A DNA stretch of 64,000 nucleotides from assembly GCF_009720725.1 (NCBI RefSeq), contig NZ_WNKT01000006.1:62001-126000 (forward strand), in the 5' to 3' direction. The notes under the pieces are model-generated. The model searched no databases, was not told the DNA's origin, and saw only the letters and a program-made list of their open reading frames with translations. Positions 41,572-50,600 of the stretch are shown in pieces. The DNA is from Allochromatium palmeri. Its GTDB lineage: Bacteria; Pseudomonadota; Gammaproteobacteria; Chromatiales; Chromatiaceae. How positions within the stretch are numbered: the stretch's first letter is position 1; every line of letters begins with the position of its first letter. Made by a program: the position numbers and the translations under genes.

Positions 41572-43833
41572 TCAGCCCGCCTGCACGACCGCGAGCGCCG
41601 TCATATTGAGCAGGCCGCGCACCGTGGTGCTGGGCGTGACGATGTGGGCCGCCTGGGTCGTGCCGAGCAGCATGGGTCCGAAGGTCGCCGCATCGTCGAG
41701 CGTGCGCAGCAGATTGAAGGCGATGTTGGCCGCGTCCTGATTGGGCATGATGAGCAGATTGGCGCGTCCGCTCAGACGCGAGTCGGGGAAGCGTGCCTGA
41801 CGCCCGACGGCATCGAAGGCCAGGTTGGCGTGCATCTCGCCTTCGACTTCCAGCTCGGGTTCCTGTTCGCGCAGTAAACACAGCGCCTCGGTCATTTTGG
41901 ACGCACTCGGCGAGTCGTCGCTGCCGAAGTTGGAGTGCGAGACGAAGGCGACCCTGGGCGTGAGACCGAAACAGCGGATTTCCGCCGCGCACAGTCGGGT
42001 GATCTCGGCCAGATCCGCGGCGCTGGGGTCGATCTGGACATAGGTGTCGGCGATGAACAGCGGCCCGGACGGCAGCACCACGGCGTTCATGGCGGTCAGG
42101 CGGCGCACGCCGGTGGCGGTGCCGATGGTTTCCTCGACATGCTTGAGATGGCGTGAATAGCGTCCGACCAGGCCGCAGAGCATGGCATCGGCATCGCCAC
42201 AGCGCACCAGGGTCGCGGCCAGCACCGTGGGGTCGTTGCGGATGTATTCGCGCGCCTCGTCGGGGGCATAGCCGCGCCGCTTGACCCGGTCGTAGAAGGT
42301 CCGCCAGTGGGTCTCGATCCTCGGGTTGTCGCCGGGAACGACGAGCTCGAAGTCGCGCTCCGGGCGCAGGCTCAGTCCGAGCGCCTGGAGCCGCTCGACG
42401 ATCACCTCGGGGCGTCCGATCAGCATCGGGCGGGCGATACCTTCGCTCACCGCCTGCTGCGCGACCTGGAGCACGCGCTCGTCCTCGCCCTCGGCGAAGA
42501 CCACGCGCTTGGGCGCGGCGCGCGCCTGGTCGAACACCGGCTTCATGGTCAGCCCGGTGCGATAGGCCCGATGCCGCAGCGACTGACGATAGGTATCCAG
42601 ATCGGCGATCGGACGTGTTGCTGCGCCGCTGTCCATGGCCGCACGCGCTACGGCCGGGGCCAGATGCTCCATCAGACGCGGATCGAAGGGCTTGGGGATC
42701 AGATACTCGGGTCCGAACTGGAGCTGATGTCCGCCATAGGCCGCGCGCACGATGTCGGATGGCTCGGCCAGGGCCAGATCGGCGATGGCGCGCACGCAGG
42801 CAACCTTCATGGCCTCGTTGATCTCGCTGGCGCCGCAGTCGAGCGCGCCGCGGAAGATGAAGGGGAAACAGAGGACGTTGTTGACCTGATTCGGAAAGTC
42901 CGAGCGGCCGGTGGCGATGATGGCGTCGGGACGTGCGGCGCGTGCCAGATCCGGCATGATCTCGGGGACCGGGTTGGCCAGGGCCATGATGATCGGTGCC
43001 TCGGCCATCCTGGCCAGCCACTCGGGCTTGAGCACGCCGGCGGCCGAGAGTCCCAGAAAGATGTCCGCGCCCGCGATCGCCTGCTCCAGTGTGCGCTGCT
43101 CGGTCGCGATGGCGTAGCGGCCCTTGTAGGGGTCCATCTCCTCGGCGCGGCCCTGATAGACCACGCCGGCGATGTCGGTCAGGGTCACATTCGCCTTGGG
43201 CAGTCCCATCTCGACCAGCAGATCCACGCAGGCCAGCGCGGCGGCACCGGCACCGGCCGTGACCAGCCGTACCTGGCCGATGTCCTTGCCGACCACGCGC
43301 AGGGCGTTGAGGATGGCGGCGCTGACTACGATCGCGGTGCCGTGCTGGTCGTCGTGGAAGACCGGGATACCCATGCGCTCCTTGAGCGCGCGCTCGATGA
43401 TGAAGCAGTCCGGAGCCTTGATGTCCTCCAGATTGATGCCGCCGAAGGTCGGCTCCAGCCGTGCCACGGTCTCGATGAAGGCTTCGGGATCGCGCTCGTC
43501 GATCTCGATGTCGAAGACGTCGATGTCGGCGAACTGCTTGAACAGCACCGCCTTGCCTTCCATCACCGGCTTGGAGGCCAGCGCCCCGATCGCGCCCAGA
43601 CCCAGGACGGCGGTGCCATTGCTGATGACGGCGACCAGATTGCCGCGTGTGGTGTAATGCGAGGCGGTGAGCGCGTCCTGTTCGATTTCGCGGCAGGCGG
43701 CAGCCACGCCGGGCGAATAGGCGAGCGCCAGGTCGCGCTGGTTGGCCAGCGGCTTGGTGGCCTTGATCTCCAGCTTGCCTGGCTTGGGATAACGGTGATA
43801 GTCCAGGGCGCTTTGATCAAATTCGTCCGACAT
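41572..43833 (-). CDS. maeB: NADP-dependent malic enzyme with phosphotransacetylase-like domain
   Basis: Decarboxylates malate to pyruvate with NADP+. It is 753 aa, a MaeB-type hybrid. The malic-enzyme part is at residues 1-430 ([47 protein letters not shown], the nucleotide loop [16 protein letters not shown]). A C-terminal phosphate acetyltransferase-like domain (about 430-750) in related enzymes acts as a regulatory, acetyl-CoA-sensing part. First gene of a minus-strand run with ampG and icd, so central carbon metabolism genes flank ampG. Confidence 0.95.
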   Translation of the reverse strand: MSDEFDQSALDYHRYPKPGKLEIKATKPLANQRDLALAYSPGVAAACREIEQDALTASHYTTRGNLVAVISNGTAVLGLGAIGALASKPVMEGKAVLFKQFADIDVFDIEIDERDPEAFIETVARLEPTFGGINLEDIKAPDCFIIERALKERMGIPVFHDDQHGTAIVVSAAILNALRVVGKDIGQVRLVTAGAGAAALACVDLLVEMGLPKANVTLTDIAGVVYQGRAEEMDPYKGRYAIATEQRTLEQAIAGADIFLGLSAAGVLKPEWLARMAEAPIIMALANPVPEIMPDLARAARPDAIIATGRSDFPNQVNNVLCFPFIFRGALDCGASEINEAMKVACVRAIADLALAEPSDIVRAAYGGHQLQFGPEYLIPKPFDPRLMEHLAPAVARAAMDSGAATRPIADLDTYRQSLRHRAYRTGLTMKPVFDQARAAPKRVVFAEGEDERVLQVAQQAVSEGIARPMLIGRPEVIVERLQALGLSLRPERDFELVVPGDNPRIETHWRTFYDRVKRRGYAPDEAREYIRNDPTVLAATLVRCGDADAMLCGLVGRYSRHLKHVEETIGTATGVRRLTAMNAVVLPSGPLFIADTYVQIDPSAADLAEITRLCAAEIRCFGLTPRVAFVSHSNFGSDDSPSASKMTEALCLLREQEPELEVEGEMHANLAFDAVGRQARFPDSRLSGRANLLIMPNQDAANIAFNLLRTLDDAATFGPMLLGTTQAAHIVTPSTTVRGLLNMTALAVVQAG

Positions 43834-43924
43834 GTGAGGCTCCGGTGAGGTGTGCGCTGGGGCGATCTGTTGTGCGAATGATTATGTTGCAACGCAATAT
43901 GGCTTTGCAAAGCTCACGCAAGGT

Positions 43925-44014
43925 TCAACGACGCGCGTTGCGTGGCTGTGCCGGTACAATCCTGACAGCTCTGACGCCATTGTCGACCGTCCGGATGATT
44001 TTCGACTCAATCAT
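43925..44014 (-). pseudogene. Remnant of a CorC/HlyC-type gene 3' end
   Basis: The minus strand here reads IESKIIRTVDNGVRAVRIVP, then AQPRNARR and a stop. This matches the C-terminus of the intact CorC/HlyC protein at 48092 (II-T-DNGV--V-IVP--PR--R), and the DNA is visibly similar over about 80 bp (43925-44005 against 48092-48172). Only the last 28 codons or so remain, because the rest of the frame runs into the SLC13 gene. It could be the relic of a duplicated or displaced copy. Confidence 0.6.
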
Positions 44015-44050
44015 ATAGGCACTGACGAGAGAACAGGAGAGGCTGAGCGT

Positions 44051-45820
44051 ATGACATGGGAAGCCTGGCTGGCGTTGAGTCTGGTTGTGGGTGTGATCGG
44101 ATCCCTGGCGCTGACGCGCTGGCCGGCTGATCTGGTGCTGGTAGGCGGTGTGAGCATTCTGTTGCTGGCCGGTGTGCTGACTCCGGCTGAGGCCCTGCAG
44201 GGTCTGTCCAATCCGGGCGTGGTGACGGTCGGCGTGCTCTATGTAGTCGCGGCCGGTCTGCGCGAGACGGGCGCCATCGGCTGGCTGGTGCAGGGCGTGC
44301 TGGGCCGGCCGCGCACCCTGGCCCGTGCTCAGATCCGGCTCATGACGCCGGTCATGGGTCTGAGCGCTTTTCTCAATAACACGCCGGTCGTGGCCATGTT
44401 TCTGCCGGCGGTCAACGACTGGGCGCGTCGCAACCGTCTGCCGCTCTCCAAGCTGCTCATCCCGCTGAGCTATGCCTCGATCCTGGGCGGAACCTGTACG
44501 CTGATCGGCACCAGCACCAATCTGGTCGTCAATGGACTCATGGGGGCGCAGGGTGATCTGCCGACCCTGGGGCTGTTCGAGATCGCCTGGGTCGGCCTGC
44601 CGTGCGCGCTGGCCGGTCTGCTGTATCTGGTGATCGGCGGGCGCTGGCTGCTGCCTGACCGGCGTCCGGTGATGAGTGATCTCGACGATCCGCGTCAATA
44701 CACGGTCGAGATGCTGGTCGAGTCGGGCAGCCCACTGGCCGGACGCACCATCGAGGCGGCCGGTCTGCGCCATCTGCCGGGCGTCTATCTGCTCGAACTG
44801 GAACGCGACGGCGAGATCCTGCCGGCGATTGCGCCGCACCAGCGCTTGCAGGCGCGGGATCGACTGGTGTTCGTCGGGGTGGTGGATTCGATCGTGGACT
44901 TGCAGCGTTTTCGCGGTCTGGTGCCGGCCTGTGATCAGGTGTTCAAGCTCGACGTGCCACGTCCTGAGCGCTCGCTGACCGAGGCCGTGGTTTCGGATAG
45001 CTGTCCGCTGGTGGGCAAGAGCATCCGCGAGGGGCGCTTTCGCAGCCGCTACGAGGCGGCGGTGATCGCGGTGGGGCGCAATGGCGAGCGTCTGTCGGGC
45101 AAGCTCGGCGACATCGTGCTGCGACCTGGTGACACGCTGCTCATGGAGGCCGATCCGGGGTTCGTCGAGCGTCAGCACAATTCGCGCGATTTCTTCCTGG
45201 TCAGTCAGATCCCGGATTCGCATCCGTTGCGTCAGAACCGCGCGCTGCTGGCGGTACTGATCCTGGTGGCGATGGTGATGGCGGTCACGCTCGGCTGGCT
45301 GCCGATGTTGCAGGCGGCGCTGCTGGCCGCCGGGCTGATGCTGGTGACGCGCTGTCTCGGCTCCCAGAGTGCGCGGGCGGCGATCGACTGGCGGGTGCTG
45401 ATTGCCATTGCGGCGTCCTTCGGACTCGGGCGCGCGCTGGAGGTCACGGGGGCGGCCGGTTTCATCGCCGAGCAGTTGGTCGGGTTCGCCCGCGACGAGC
45501 CCTGGGTCGCGCTGGGGCTGATCTATCTGGTGACCATGCTGTTCACCGAACTCATCACCAACAATGCGGCGGCGGTGCTGATGTTTCCGATCGCGCTCTC
45601 GACGTCGCAGACGCTGGGAGTCGCCTTCATGCCGTTCGCCGTGGCCATCATGATGGCGGCCTCGGCCAGCTTTTCGACGCCGATCGGCTATCAGACCAAT
45701 TTGATGGTCTATGGTCCGGGCGGCTATCGCTTTTCGGACTATTTCCGGGTGGGCATTCCGCTCAATCTGCTCATGGCCGCTATCACCATCAGTCTGGCGC
45801 CGCTGGTTTGGGGGTTTTGA
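44051..45820 (+). CDS. SLC13/DASS family transporter with two RCK-C domains
   Basis: A 589-aa inner-membrane carrier from the ATG at 44051 (AGGAGAGG about 8 nt upstream); the frame is open further upstream, but there it covers the CorC remnant. Membrane segments at about 5-200 include the NTPVVAMFLPAV and GTSTNLVVNGLM motifs. Two TrkA-C/RCK-C domains follow (LAGRTIEAAGLRHLPG; LVGKSIREGRFRSRYEA), then a second membrane half with TNNAAAVLMFPIA and the closing FSTPIGYQTNLMVYGPGGY. Relatives carry sulfate or dicarboxylates; the substrate here is not readable. Confidence 0.9.
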   Translation: MTWEAWLALSLVVGVIGSLALTRWPADLVLVGGVSILLLAGVLTPAEALQGLSNPGVVTVGVLYVVAAGLRETGAIGWLVQGVLGRPRTLARAQIRLMTPVMGLSAFLNNTPVVAMFLPAVNDWARRNRLPLSKLLIPLSYASILGGTCTLIGTSTNLVVNGLMGAQGDLPTLGLFEIAWVGLPCALAGLLYLVIGGRWLLPDRRPVMSDLDDPRQYTVEMLVESGSPLAGRTIEAAGLRHLPGVYLLELERDGEILPAIAPHQRLQARDRLVFVGVVDSIVDLQRFRGLVPACDQVFKLDVPRPERSLTEAVVSDSCPLVGKSIREGRFRSRYEAAVIAVGRNGERLSGKLGDIVLRPGDTLLMEADPGFVERQHNSRDFFLVSQIPDSHPLRQNRALLAVLILVAMVMAVTLGWLPMLQAALLAAGLMLVTRCLGSQSARAAIDWRVLIAIAASFGLGRALEVTGAAGFIAEQLVGFARDEPWVALGLIYLVTMLFTELITNNAAAVLMFPIALSTSQTLGVAFMPFAVAIMMAASASFSTPIGYQTNLMVYGPGGYRFSDYFRVGIPLNLLMAAITISLAPLVWGF

Positions 45821-46042
45821 GGCGCCTCGGCCTGCCCTTCCCCCGTTGATAATATTAAGGATTATTTGCTGTGAGCCAGCGGGCTGGTCATGAGTTGATC
45901 CAGCTCCAGAGGCCCAGTGAGAAGCCTGGGAAGAGGTTGATGTACTCTCCGTTCTCCGGGAGCGAGTGCCGCGAAACCCACCGAACCCACTGCTCCCGGT
46001 TTTTCCGACTTGGTACTTGCAGCGTATTGTCCGCCAATCTAG

Positions 46043-46056
46043 ACTACAAAAGTAGT
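46043..46056. promoter_or_regulatory. Probable operator of the toxin-antitoxin operon
   Basis: The perfect inverted repeat ACTAC-AAAA-GTAGT lies 22 nt before the antitoxin start, in an AT-rich stretch (agtagtaaattttt) that should hold the promoter. Type II antitoxins usually repress their own operon through such sites; binding here is inference. Confidence 0.55.
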
Positions 46057-46077
46057 AAATTTTTGGGAGTGAGAGAC

Positions 46078-46317
46078 ATGGGCATGCCAGTACGTATTGA
46101 CGAATTCCTCTACGAGGACGCCAAGCGCCACGCTAAAGCGGAGTGTCGGACCATCGCCGGTCAGATCGAGTTTTGGGCCAAGCTCGGCAAGGCCGCGCTG
46201 GATAATCCGGATTTACCGGTGGATTTCGTGCGTGATCTCCTCATCTCGCGTGCTGAGCCGCGCGATCAAGCAACACCCTTTGTTCCTGAAGGGCGTCGAT
46301 CAGAGAGCCATGATTGA
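46078..46317 (+). CDS. ParD-like antitoxin
   Basis: A 79-aa protein from the ATG at 46078 with GGGAGTGAG upstream. It matches the ParD-like antitoxin family: MPVRIDEFLYEDAKRHAKAE, then the RTIAGQIEFWAKLGKAALDNP segment, a ribbon-helix-helix type DNA-binding region. It overlaps the toxin gene by 8 nt, so it is translationally coupled. It probably neutralises the toxin and represses the operon through the inverted repeat at 46043-46056. The flanks are gene-poor and look degraded, suggesting mobile-island origin. Confidence 0.8.
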   Translation: MGMPVRIDEFLYEDAKRHAKAECRTIAGQIEFWAKLGKAALDNPDLPVDFVRDLLISRAEPRDQATPFVPEGRRSESHD

Positions 46318-46579
46318 GGTCTGCCAGTCGAATGGTTTCCGCCGCGCCTACAAACGCCTGAATCCGAATCAGAAGGCGGATGTGGACGATGCTGTCTCAG
46401 CTATCGTGAAAGATCCAACGCAGGGCGAAGCAAAGAAGGGTGACCTCGATGGCGTGTTTGTCTACAAGTTTCAATGTGTCGGCAGCCGCTTTTTGCTTGC
46501 CTACGAGTACGACCCCCAGACACGGTGGCTGCTGTTAGTTGGAGCGCATGAGAATTTCTATCGGGATCTGAAACGCTAA
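46310..46579 (+). CDS. ParE/RelE-like toxin
   Basis: An 89-aa toxin of the RelE/ParE superfamily from the ATG at 46310 inside the antitoxin end. It has a helical first part (FRRAYKRLNPNQKADVDDAV), then KGDLDGVFVYKFQCVGSRFL and LAYEYDPQTRWLLLVGAHEN, typical of the small toxin fold, with a short basic C-terminus (FYRDLKR). RelE-like mRNA interferases and ParE-like gyrase inhibitors cannot be told apart by eye here. Confidence 0.82.
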   Translation: MIEVCQSNGFRRAYKRLNPNQKADVDDAVSAIVKDPTQGEAKKGDLDGVFVYKFQCVGSRFLLAYEYDPQTRWLLLVGAHENFYRDLKR

Positions 46580-47106
46580 ATGTCCCGGCAATCCGCTCAT
46601 AAAGATCTACTCAAAATGACACGAAGCTGAATCCTCGTGAAATGATTGCGCGCGATGACGAGCGGATGGGAGGGTGCAGAGGCTGAGGAAGAGGTCGATG
46701 TCGGCGGCGGATTTGGCGATGTAGAGCGCCAGGAGTCCGAGCAGGGTGCAGAGGGCGAGGAATCTGCAGGGCAGGATCCTGGCGCAGGGCTTGGAGGGGG
46801 GCGTGTTCGGGTGTGGTTTGGAGTGTGTCCATCGCTGATTTGGCTGTTGAGGTGCGGCTTGGGGGGGCGGCGAGCGTGCCGCCTGTTCCATGGAGGGGTT
46901 GCTGCGCGCGCTGAAGGTATCAAAAACAGTCTCCTGTGTGTATTATCCGCGCCTTCGGAGGATCCAGGGTCTCCGTGATTCAATGGTCCGTGGTTCGACA
47001 GTTCGTGAGAGGGAATCGTCGCCTGTCGCCGTGTTTGCCCAAGTACGTCAGGCTCCTGTCTGCTGGCTCGCTCTGACTCAGGTGCCGCTCCATCGGAGAT
47101 ACATGA
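46580..47106. other. Gene-poor accessory stretch
   Basis: 527 bp with no well-supported gene. A minus-strand frame at 46607-46891 would encode 94 aa with a hydrophobic stretch (FLALCTLLGLLALYIAKSAA) near its end, but the first half is a low-complexity Pro/Gln-rich run and no clear RBS is seen. It may be the tail of a decayed membrane protein. The G-rich composition differs from the neighbouring toxin genes. Confidence 0.35.
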
Positions 47107-47367
47107 ATGAAGTGGACAGAGATTCAGGTTGAGTATCCAGACAAATGGCTTGTTGTCGAGGCAATCCGATTCCATGAGGAGGGAAACGTTTTCGTCGCCG
47201 ATGACCTGGCCGTGGTCGAGCTCTGTCAGGATGGCGCCGCCGCATTTGCGGCTTATCGGCGTCTTCATCGTGCTGATCCCACCCGCGAATTTGTGTTCGC
47301 ACATACGAGCCGCCAAGATTTGCGGATCGAGGAGCGACACTGGATTGGTGTTCGAGCGGGCGCATGA
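47107..47367 (+). CDS. Small hypothetical protein paired with a protease remnant
   Basis: Family not recognised. It is 86 aa, soluble, beginning MKWTEIQVEYPDKWLVVEAI with a later DLAVVELCQDGAAAFAAYR segment. GGAG lies about 11 nt before the ATG. Its stop overlaps the ATG of the downstream aspartic protease frame (ATGA at 47364-47367), so the two form a coupled pair. The intact start, stop and coupling suggest it was functional until recently. Confidence 0.65.
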   Translation: MKWTEIQVEYPDKWLVVEAIRFHEEGNVFVADDLAVVELCQDGAAAFAAYRRLHRADPTREFVFAHTSRQDLRIEERHWIGVRAGA

Positions 47368-47737
47368 AGCTCGTGCTCCGCGACTCCTTGCTGTTTGTAC
47401 CGGTGACGTTGATCTATCGCGGCGTCAGGCTGGATATTGACGATGTGTTGATCGATACCGGTTCGGCCACCACGCTGCTGTCGCGCCTCTGGGCATTTAT
47501 CCCGAAACCACTGATGTCCTGCGTCGAATTCGGGGAGTGGGTGGAGTGGAGTATGTGTTTTCCAGGCGAGTCGATGCGATTTTCATCGGGGAACACGAAA
47601 TCTCATGGCTGGAGATCGAATTCGGCGGATTGGACTATGGCTTCAAAATGAATGGCATATTGGGATTGGAGGCGTTGCTGCGGGCAGGCGCCGTTCTTGA
47701 TCTCAAGCATCTGACCATCGAATGTTCAGCCGGGTAG
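47364..47737 (+). pseudogene. Frameshifted retropepsin-like aspartic protease
   Basis: The first frame from the ATG at 47364 gives MKLVLRDSLLFVPVTLIYRG and the catalytic motif DDVLIDTGSATTLLS, then becomes nonsense. From about 47485 another frame continues the family sequence: LGIYPETTDVLRRIRGVGG, VEYVFSRRVDAIFIGEHEIS, LEIEFGGLDYGFKMNGILG, LEALLRAGAVLDLKHLTIE, ending at 47737. The two parts join into one small aspartic protease of about 120 aa if a small deletion near 47480-47490 (between TTLLS and LGIYPE) is assumed. Confidence 0.8.
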
Positions 47738-47806
47738 ATACGCATCGCGTACCTTTCACCTGGCAAGCGGTACGGACGCCGCTTGGATACATGGATCGCT
47801 TGATTC

Positions 47807-47843
47807 AACCGCCGCGCTTCTTCCCGGAACGAGGCGGTTTTTG
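47807..47843 (+). terminator. Possible terminator in degraded region
   Basis: AACCGCC and GGCGGTT arms (7 bp) enclose a 19-nt loop and are followed by TTT. The loop is long, so the call is weak. It would end transcription of the toxin/protease patch. Confidence 0.4.
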
Positions 47844-47886
47844 ATGCCTTGGCGGAACGGTACTACGGAACTGTCGACCATAATTG

Positions 47887-48060
47887 ATGCGTTTCACCAC
47901 GACGATGACGGTGGTTGCGTATCCGAGCGAGCGCGGTCTGCCGGTGCATCAGGTCGCGCCCAATCTCACGGCCTATGACGACAATGGTCAGGTGATCGCC
48001 GAGGTCGATCTGAATTTCTTGGGCATGGAAAACCGTAAAGAACGCGGACACCCTTGCTAG
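47887..48060 (+). CDS. Small hypothetical frame, possibly a remnant
   Basis: A 57-aa frame (MRFTTTMTVVAYPSERGLPV, then APNLTAYDDNGQVIAEVDLN). It starts in a TGATG overlap with the end of another short plus-strand frame reading NEAVFDALAERYYGTVDHN, which has no start codon. The coupling suggests the tail end of an old two-gene unit. No RBS or family is recognised, and it could equally be non-coding. Confidence 0.3.
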   Translation: MRFTTTMTVVAYPSERGLPVHQVAPNLTAYDDNGQVIAEVDLNFLGMENRKERGHPC

Positions 48061-48091
48061 GTGATGAGCGTCTAGCGTTTCGTGAACAAGC

Positions 48092-49399
48092 TCAATGCCG
48101 GACCTTGCGCGGCGGTGTCGGGACGATCTTGACGGTTTTAACGCCATTGTCGGCCGTCTGGATGATCTCCAGCGGGTGATCGGCGAGCTTGAGGCTGGTT
48201 CCAGGCTCGGGGATGGTTTCCATGTACTCCAGGATCAGCCCATTGAGCGTCTTAGGCCCGTCGGTCGGCAGCTCCCAGCGCAGCGCGCGATTGAGGTCAC
48301 GCAGACTGATGGCGCCATCGACGAGCAGGCTGCCATCCTCGGCGCGATGGATCTCAGGGAGGCTGTCGGACGGGTCAGTGGTGAACTCGCCGACGATCTC
48401 CTCCAGCAGATCGGTCATGGTGATGAGGCCCATGAAATCACCATACTCATCGACGACCAGTCCGACCTGCTGTCTGGCGCGTTGAAAGTTGAGCATTTGC
48501 TGGTAGAGCGGCGTGCCCTCGGGGACGAAATAAGGCTCGCGGGCGATCGCGCTCAGCGACGCCTTGTTCAATCCCTGATCCAGCATCGCATGCAGGGCAT
48601 TGCGGGCGTGGAGTACGCCGATCACGTTGTCGATGCTGCCATCGTAGAGCGGCAGCCGCGTATAGCTGGTGTTGCGGATCGTCTGGAGGATCTCCTCCTC
48701 GCTGTCGCTCAGATCGATCCCCTCGACTTCATTGCGCGGGATCATGATGTCCTCGACGGTCGCATTCTCCAGATCCAGGATCGCCAGCAGCATGGAGCGG
48801 CTGCGTTCCGGGATCATGGCCCCGGCCTCGCTGACCACGGTGCGCAGTTCCTCACGGCTCAGATCGGTCGGCGGCGCGCCCTCAGGAACGATTCCGATCA
48901 GCCGCAGAATGCCGTTGGTGAACAGATTGACGAACCAGACGATGGGGTAGAGCAGCTTGAGCAACGGCCTGTAGACATAGGCGGCCGGAAAGGCAAGGCG
49001 CTCCGGATGCAGGGTCGCATAGGTCTTGGGCGCGACTTCGGCGAAGATGAGGATGACGAGCGTCAGGAGTCCAGCCGCAATGCCAATCGCCGCCTCGCCG
49101 CCGAGCCGCAACGCGATCACGGTCGCCAGTGACGAGGCCATGATGTTGACGAAGTTGTTGCCAAGCAGAATGAGCCCGATCAGTCGGTCTGGACGGTCGA
49201 GCAGGCGGCGGGCAATGCGCGCCCCGCTGTGACCGCGTTCGGCGAGATGCTTCAACCGGTAGCGATTGATCGTCAGGAGCGCGGTCTCGGAACCTGAGAA
49301 GAAGGCGGAGAGACCGATAAGGACGACGAGCGCGATGAAGAGTCCGGGCAGTGAAAGTTCGTTCACGATATACCAAGCTGTGGCCGAGATTGCGGACAT
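48092..49399 (-). CDS. CorC/HlyC (CNNM) family membrane protein with CBS pair
   Basis: A 435-aa protein from the ATG at 49397-49399. The DUF21 transmembrane domain (about 10-190; FIALVVLIGLSAFFSGSETA, LILLGNNFVNIMAS) is followed by a CBS pair (IMIPRNEVEGIDLSDSEEEI, YTRLPLYDGSIDNVIGVLHA, QVGLVVDEYGDFMGLIT). A CorC/HlyC C-terminal domain ends in DNGVKTVKIVPTPPRKVRH. Relatives such as YfjD and CNNM act in Mg/Co homeostasis; the ion is not provable here. A fragment of the same C-terminus lies at 43925-44014. Confidence 0.92.
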   Translation of the reverse strand: MSAISATAWYIVNELSLPGLFIALVVLIGLSAFFSGSETALLTINRYRLKHLAERGHSGARIARRLLDRPDRLIGLILLGNNFVNIMASSLATVIALRLGGEAAIGIAAGLLTLVILIFAEVAPKTYATLHPERLAFPAAYVYRPLLKLLYPIVWFVNLFTNGILRLIGIVPEGAPPTDLSREELRTVVSEAGAMIPERSRSMLLAILDLENATVEDIMIPRNEVEGIDLSDSEEEILQTIRNTSYTRLPLYDGSIDNVIGVLHARNALHAMLDQGLNKASLSAIAREPYFVPEGTPLYQQMLNFQRARQQVGLVVDEYGDFMGLITMTDLLEEIVGEFTTDPSDSLPEIHRAEDGSLLVDGAISLRDLNRALRWELPTDGPKTLNGLILEYMETIPEPGTSLKLADHPLEIIQTADNGVKTVKIVPTPPRKVRH

Positions 49400-49482
49400 T
49401 CTAAACTGCTTGCACGCGCCTTGCCCTTTCCGCATGGCGCCGAGTGGGGCATACTCCGCGCCTTTTCGTACAGGGGCCCGCC

Positions 49483-50433
49483 ATGTTCAAGAATGCACGT
49501 TTCTTTCGGTTGGATCAGCCGTTCGAGTTTACGGCCGCCGAGCTGGAGGAGGCTCTGGGTGGTCGGCGCTTCCGTCCCTGTGGCCCGATCGAGACCGCGA
49601 CCCTGGGCTGGACCTCGCCGCTCGGTGAGGAGACCTCGGCGCTGGTCCAGGCCGTGAGCGGCTGCTATCTGATCTGTGCGCGCCGGCAGGAGCGGTTGCT
49701 GCCCTCAGCGGCGGTGGCCGAGGCGCTCGATGAGCGGGTGAGCGAGCTGGAAGCGGGCGAAGCGCGCGATGTCGGACGCGCCGAGCGTCGGCGTCTACGC
49801 GAGCAGATCATCAACGAGATGCTGCCGCGCGCCTTTACCCGTTCGCGTCGGACTCAGCTCTACATCGATACTGAAAGCGGCTGGCTGGTGGTAGATGCAT
49901 CGAGCGAGAAGCAGGCCGAGGATGTGGTGTCACTGTTGCGCGAGACGCTCGGTTCGCTGCCGGTCAAGCTGCCCGATCCGGCGCGGCCGGCGGCCAATGT
50001 GCTGACGAGCTGGCTGCTGGAGGACGGTGCGCCGAGCGATTTCGTGGCGGGCGATGCCTGTGAACTGCGCGATGTCGATGAGAAGGCGGGTGTGGTGCGC
50101 TGTAGCCGTCAGGATCTGGCGAGCGAGGAGATTCTCAATCATCTGCGTGCCGGCAAGCAGGTGACCAAGCTGGCGCTGGAGTGGGATGAGCGTTTGAGTT
50201 TCACCCTGGCCGACGATCTGTCGCTCAAGCGGCTGCGGGTGGGGGATGCGCTGCTGGAGGAGCTGGACGGCGACGATATGGATCCGGCGCAGCGGTTGGA
50301 TGCGGAGTTCGTGATTCTGGCGTTGCAGGTGCGTCAGTTGATCGTGCGGCTCGATGAGGTGTTTGGCCTGCTGGCGCCAAACAGTCCGGCCGTGCCTAAG
50401 ACCTCTGCGAGCAGGCTGGATGCGCCGTTCTGA
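49483..50433 (+). CDS. rdgC: Recombination-associated protein RdgC
   Basis: A ring-shaped DNA-binding protein that restrains RecA. It is 316 aa from the ATG at 49483 (CAGGGG 8 nt upstream). The family start is MFKNARFFRLDQPFEFTAAE; conserved stretches include REQIINEMLPRAFTRSRRTQ, LYIDTESGWLVVDASSEKQA and KQVTKLALEWDERLSFTLAD. Divergent from the CorC gene and convergent with the sugar epimerase gene. Confidence 0.93.
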   Translation: MFKNARFFRLDQPFEFTAAELEEALGGRRFRPCGPIETATLGWTSPLGEETSALVQAVSGCYLICARRQERLLPSAAVAEALDERVSELEAGEARDVGRAERRRLREQIINEMLPRAFTRSRRTQLYIDTESGWLVVDASSEKQAEDVVSLLRETLGSLPVKLPDPARPAANVLTSWLLEDGAPSDFVAGDACELRDVDEKAGVVRCSRQDLASEEILNHLRAGKQVTKLALEWDERLSFTLADDLSLKRLRVGDALLEELDGDDMDPAQRLDAEFVILALQVRQLIVRLDEVFGLLAPNSPAVPKTSASRLDAPF

Positions 50434-50462
50434 GGTTGGACTTGGGCATGATACCGGCTTCC

Positions 50463-50562
50463 GGGTCGGGTGTCGGCGGGCGGGGGTGTCGACCGCATGG
50501 AGGCGGTCGTCAAGCCTCCAGGGATGGATTCACGGCGTCCCCCGCCCACCGTCACCCGACCC
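50463..50562. repeat. 100-bp palindromic element between convergent genes
   Basis: Outer arms of 24 bp (50463-50486 and 50539-50562) are inverted repeats with 22 of 24 positions pairing. Nested inside is a 7-bp stem TGGAGGC / GCCTCCA (50498-50504, 50514-50520), overlapping a 6-bp stem GACCGC / GCGGTC (50491-50508). It fills the gap between rdgC and the epimerase gene. It looks like a MITE or REP-like dispersed element and could act as a bidirectional terminator; a second copy is not present in this window. Confidence 0.65.
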
Positions 50563-50600
50563 TCCCTCACGAGCATTGAGCGTCAATGGGCGCGGGCTTG

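Noticed and set aside
40898-43021. Second minus-strand frame of 707 codons across ampG and maeB
   Set aside because: It is a shifted frame over two real genes, Arg/Gly-rich and spanning the gene boundary.
46607-46891. Minus-strand 94-codon frame with a hydrophobic stretch
   Set aside because: Low-complexity N-terminal half, no RBS and no family; noted only as possible debris.
47450-47500. Programmed frameshift in the aspartic protease
   Set aside because: The expected residues between TTLLS and LGIYPE are missing, which fits a deletion, and no classic slippery heptamer was seen at the junction.
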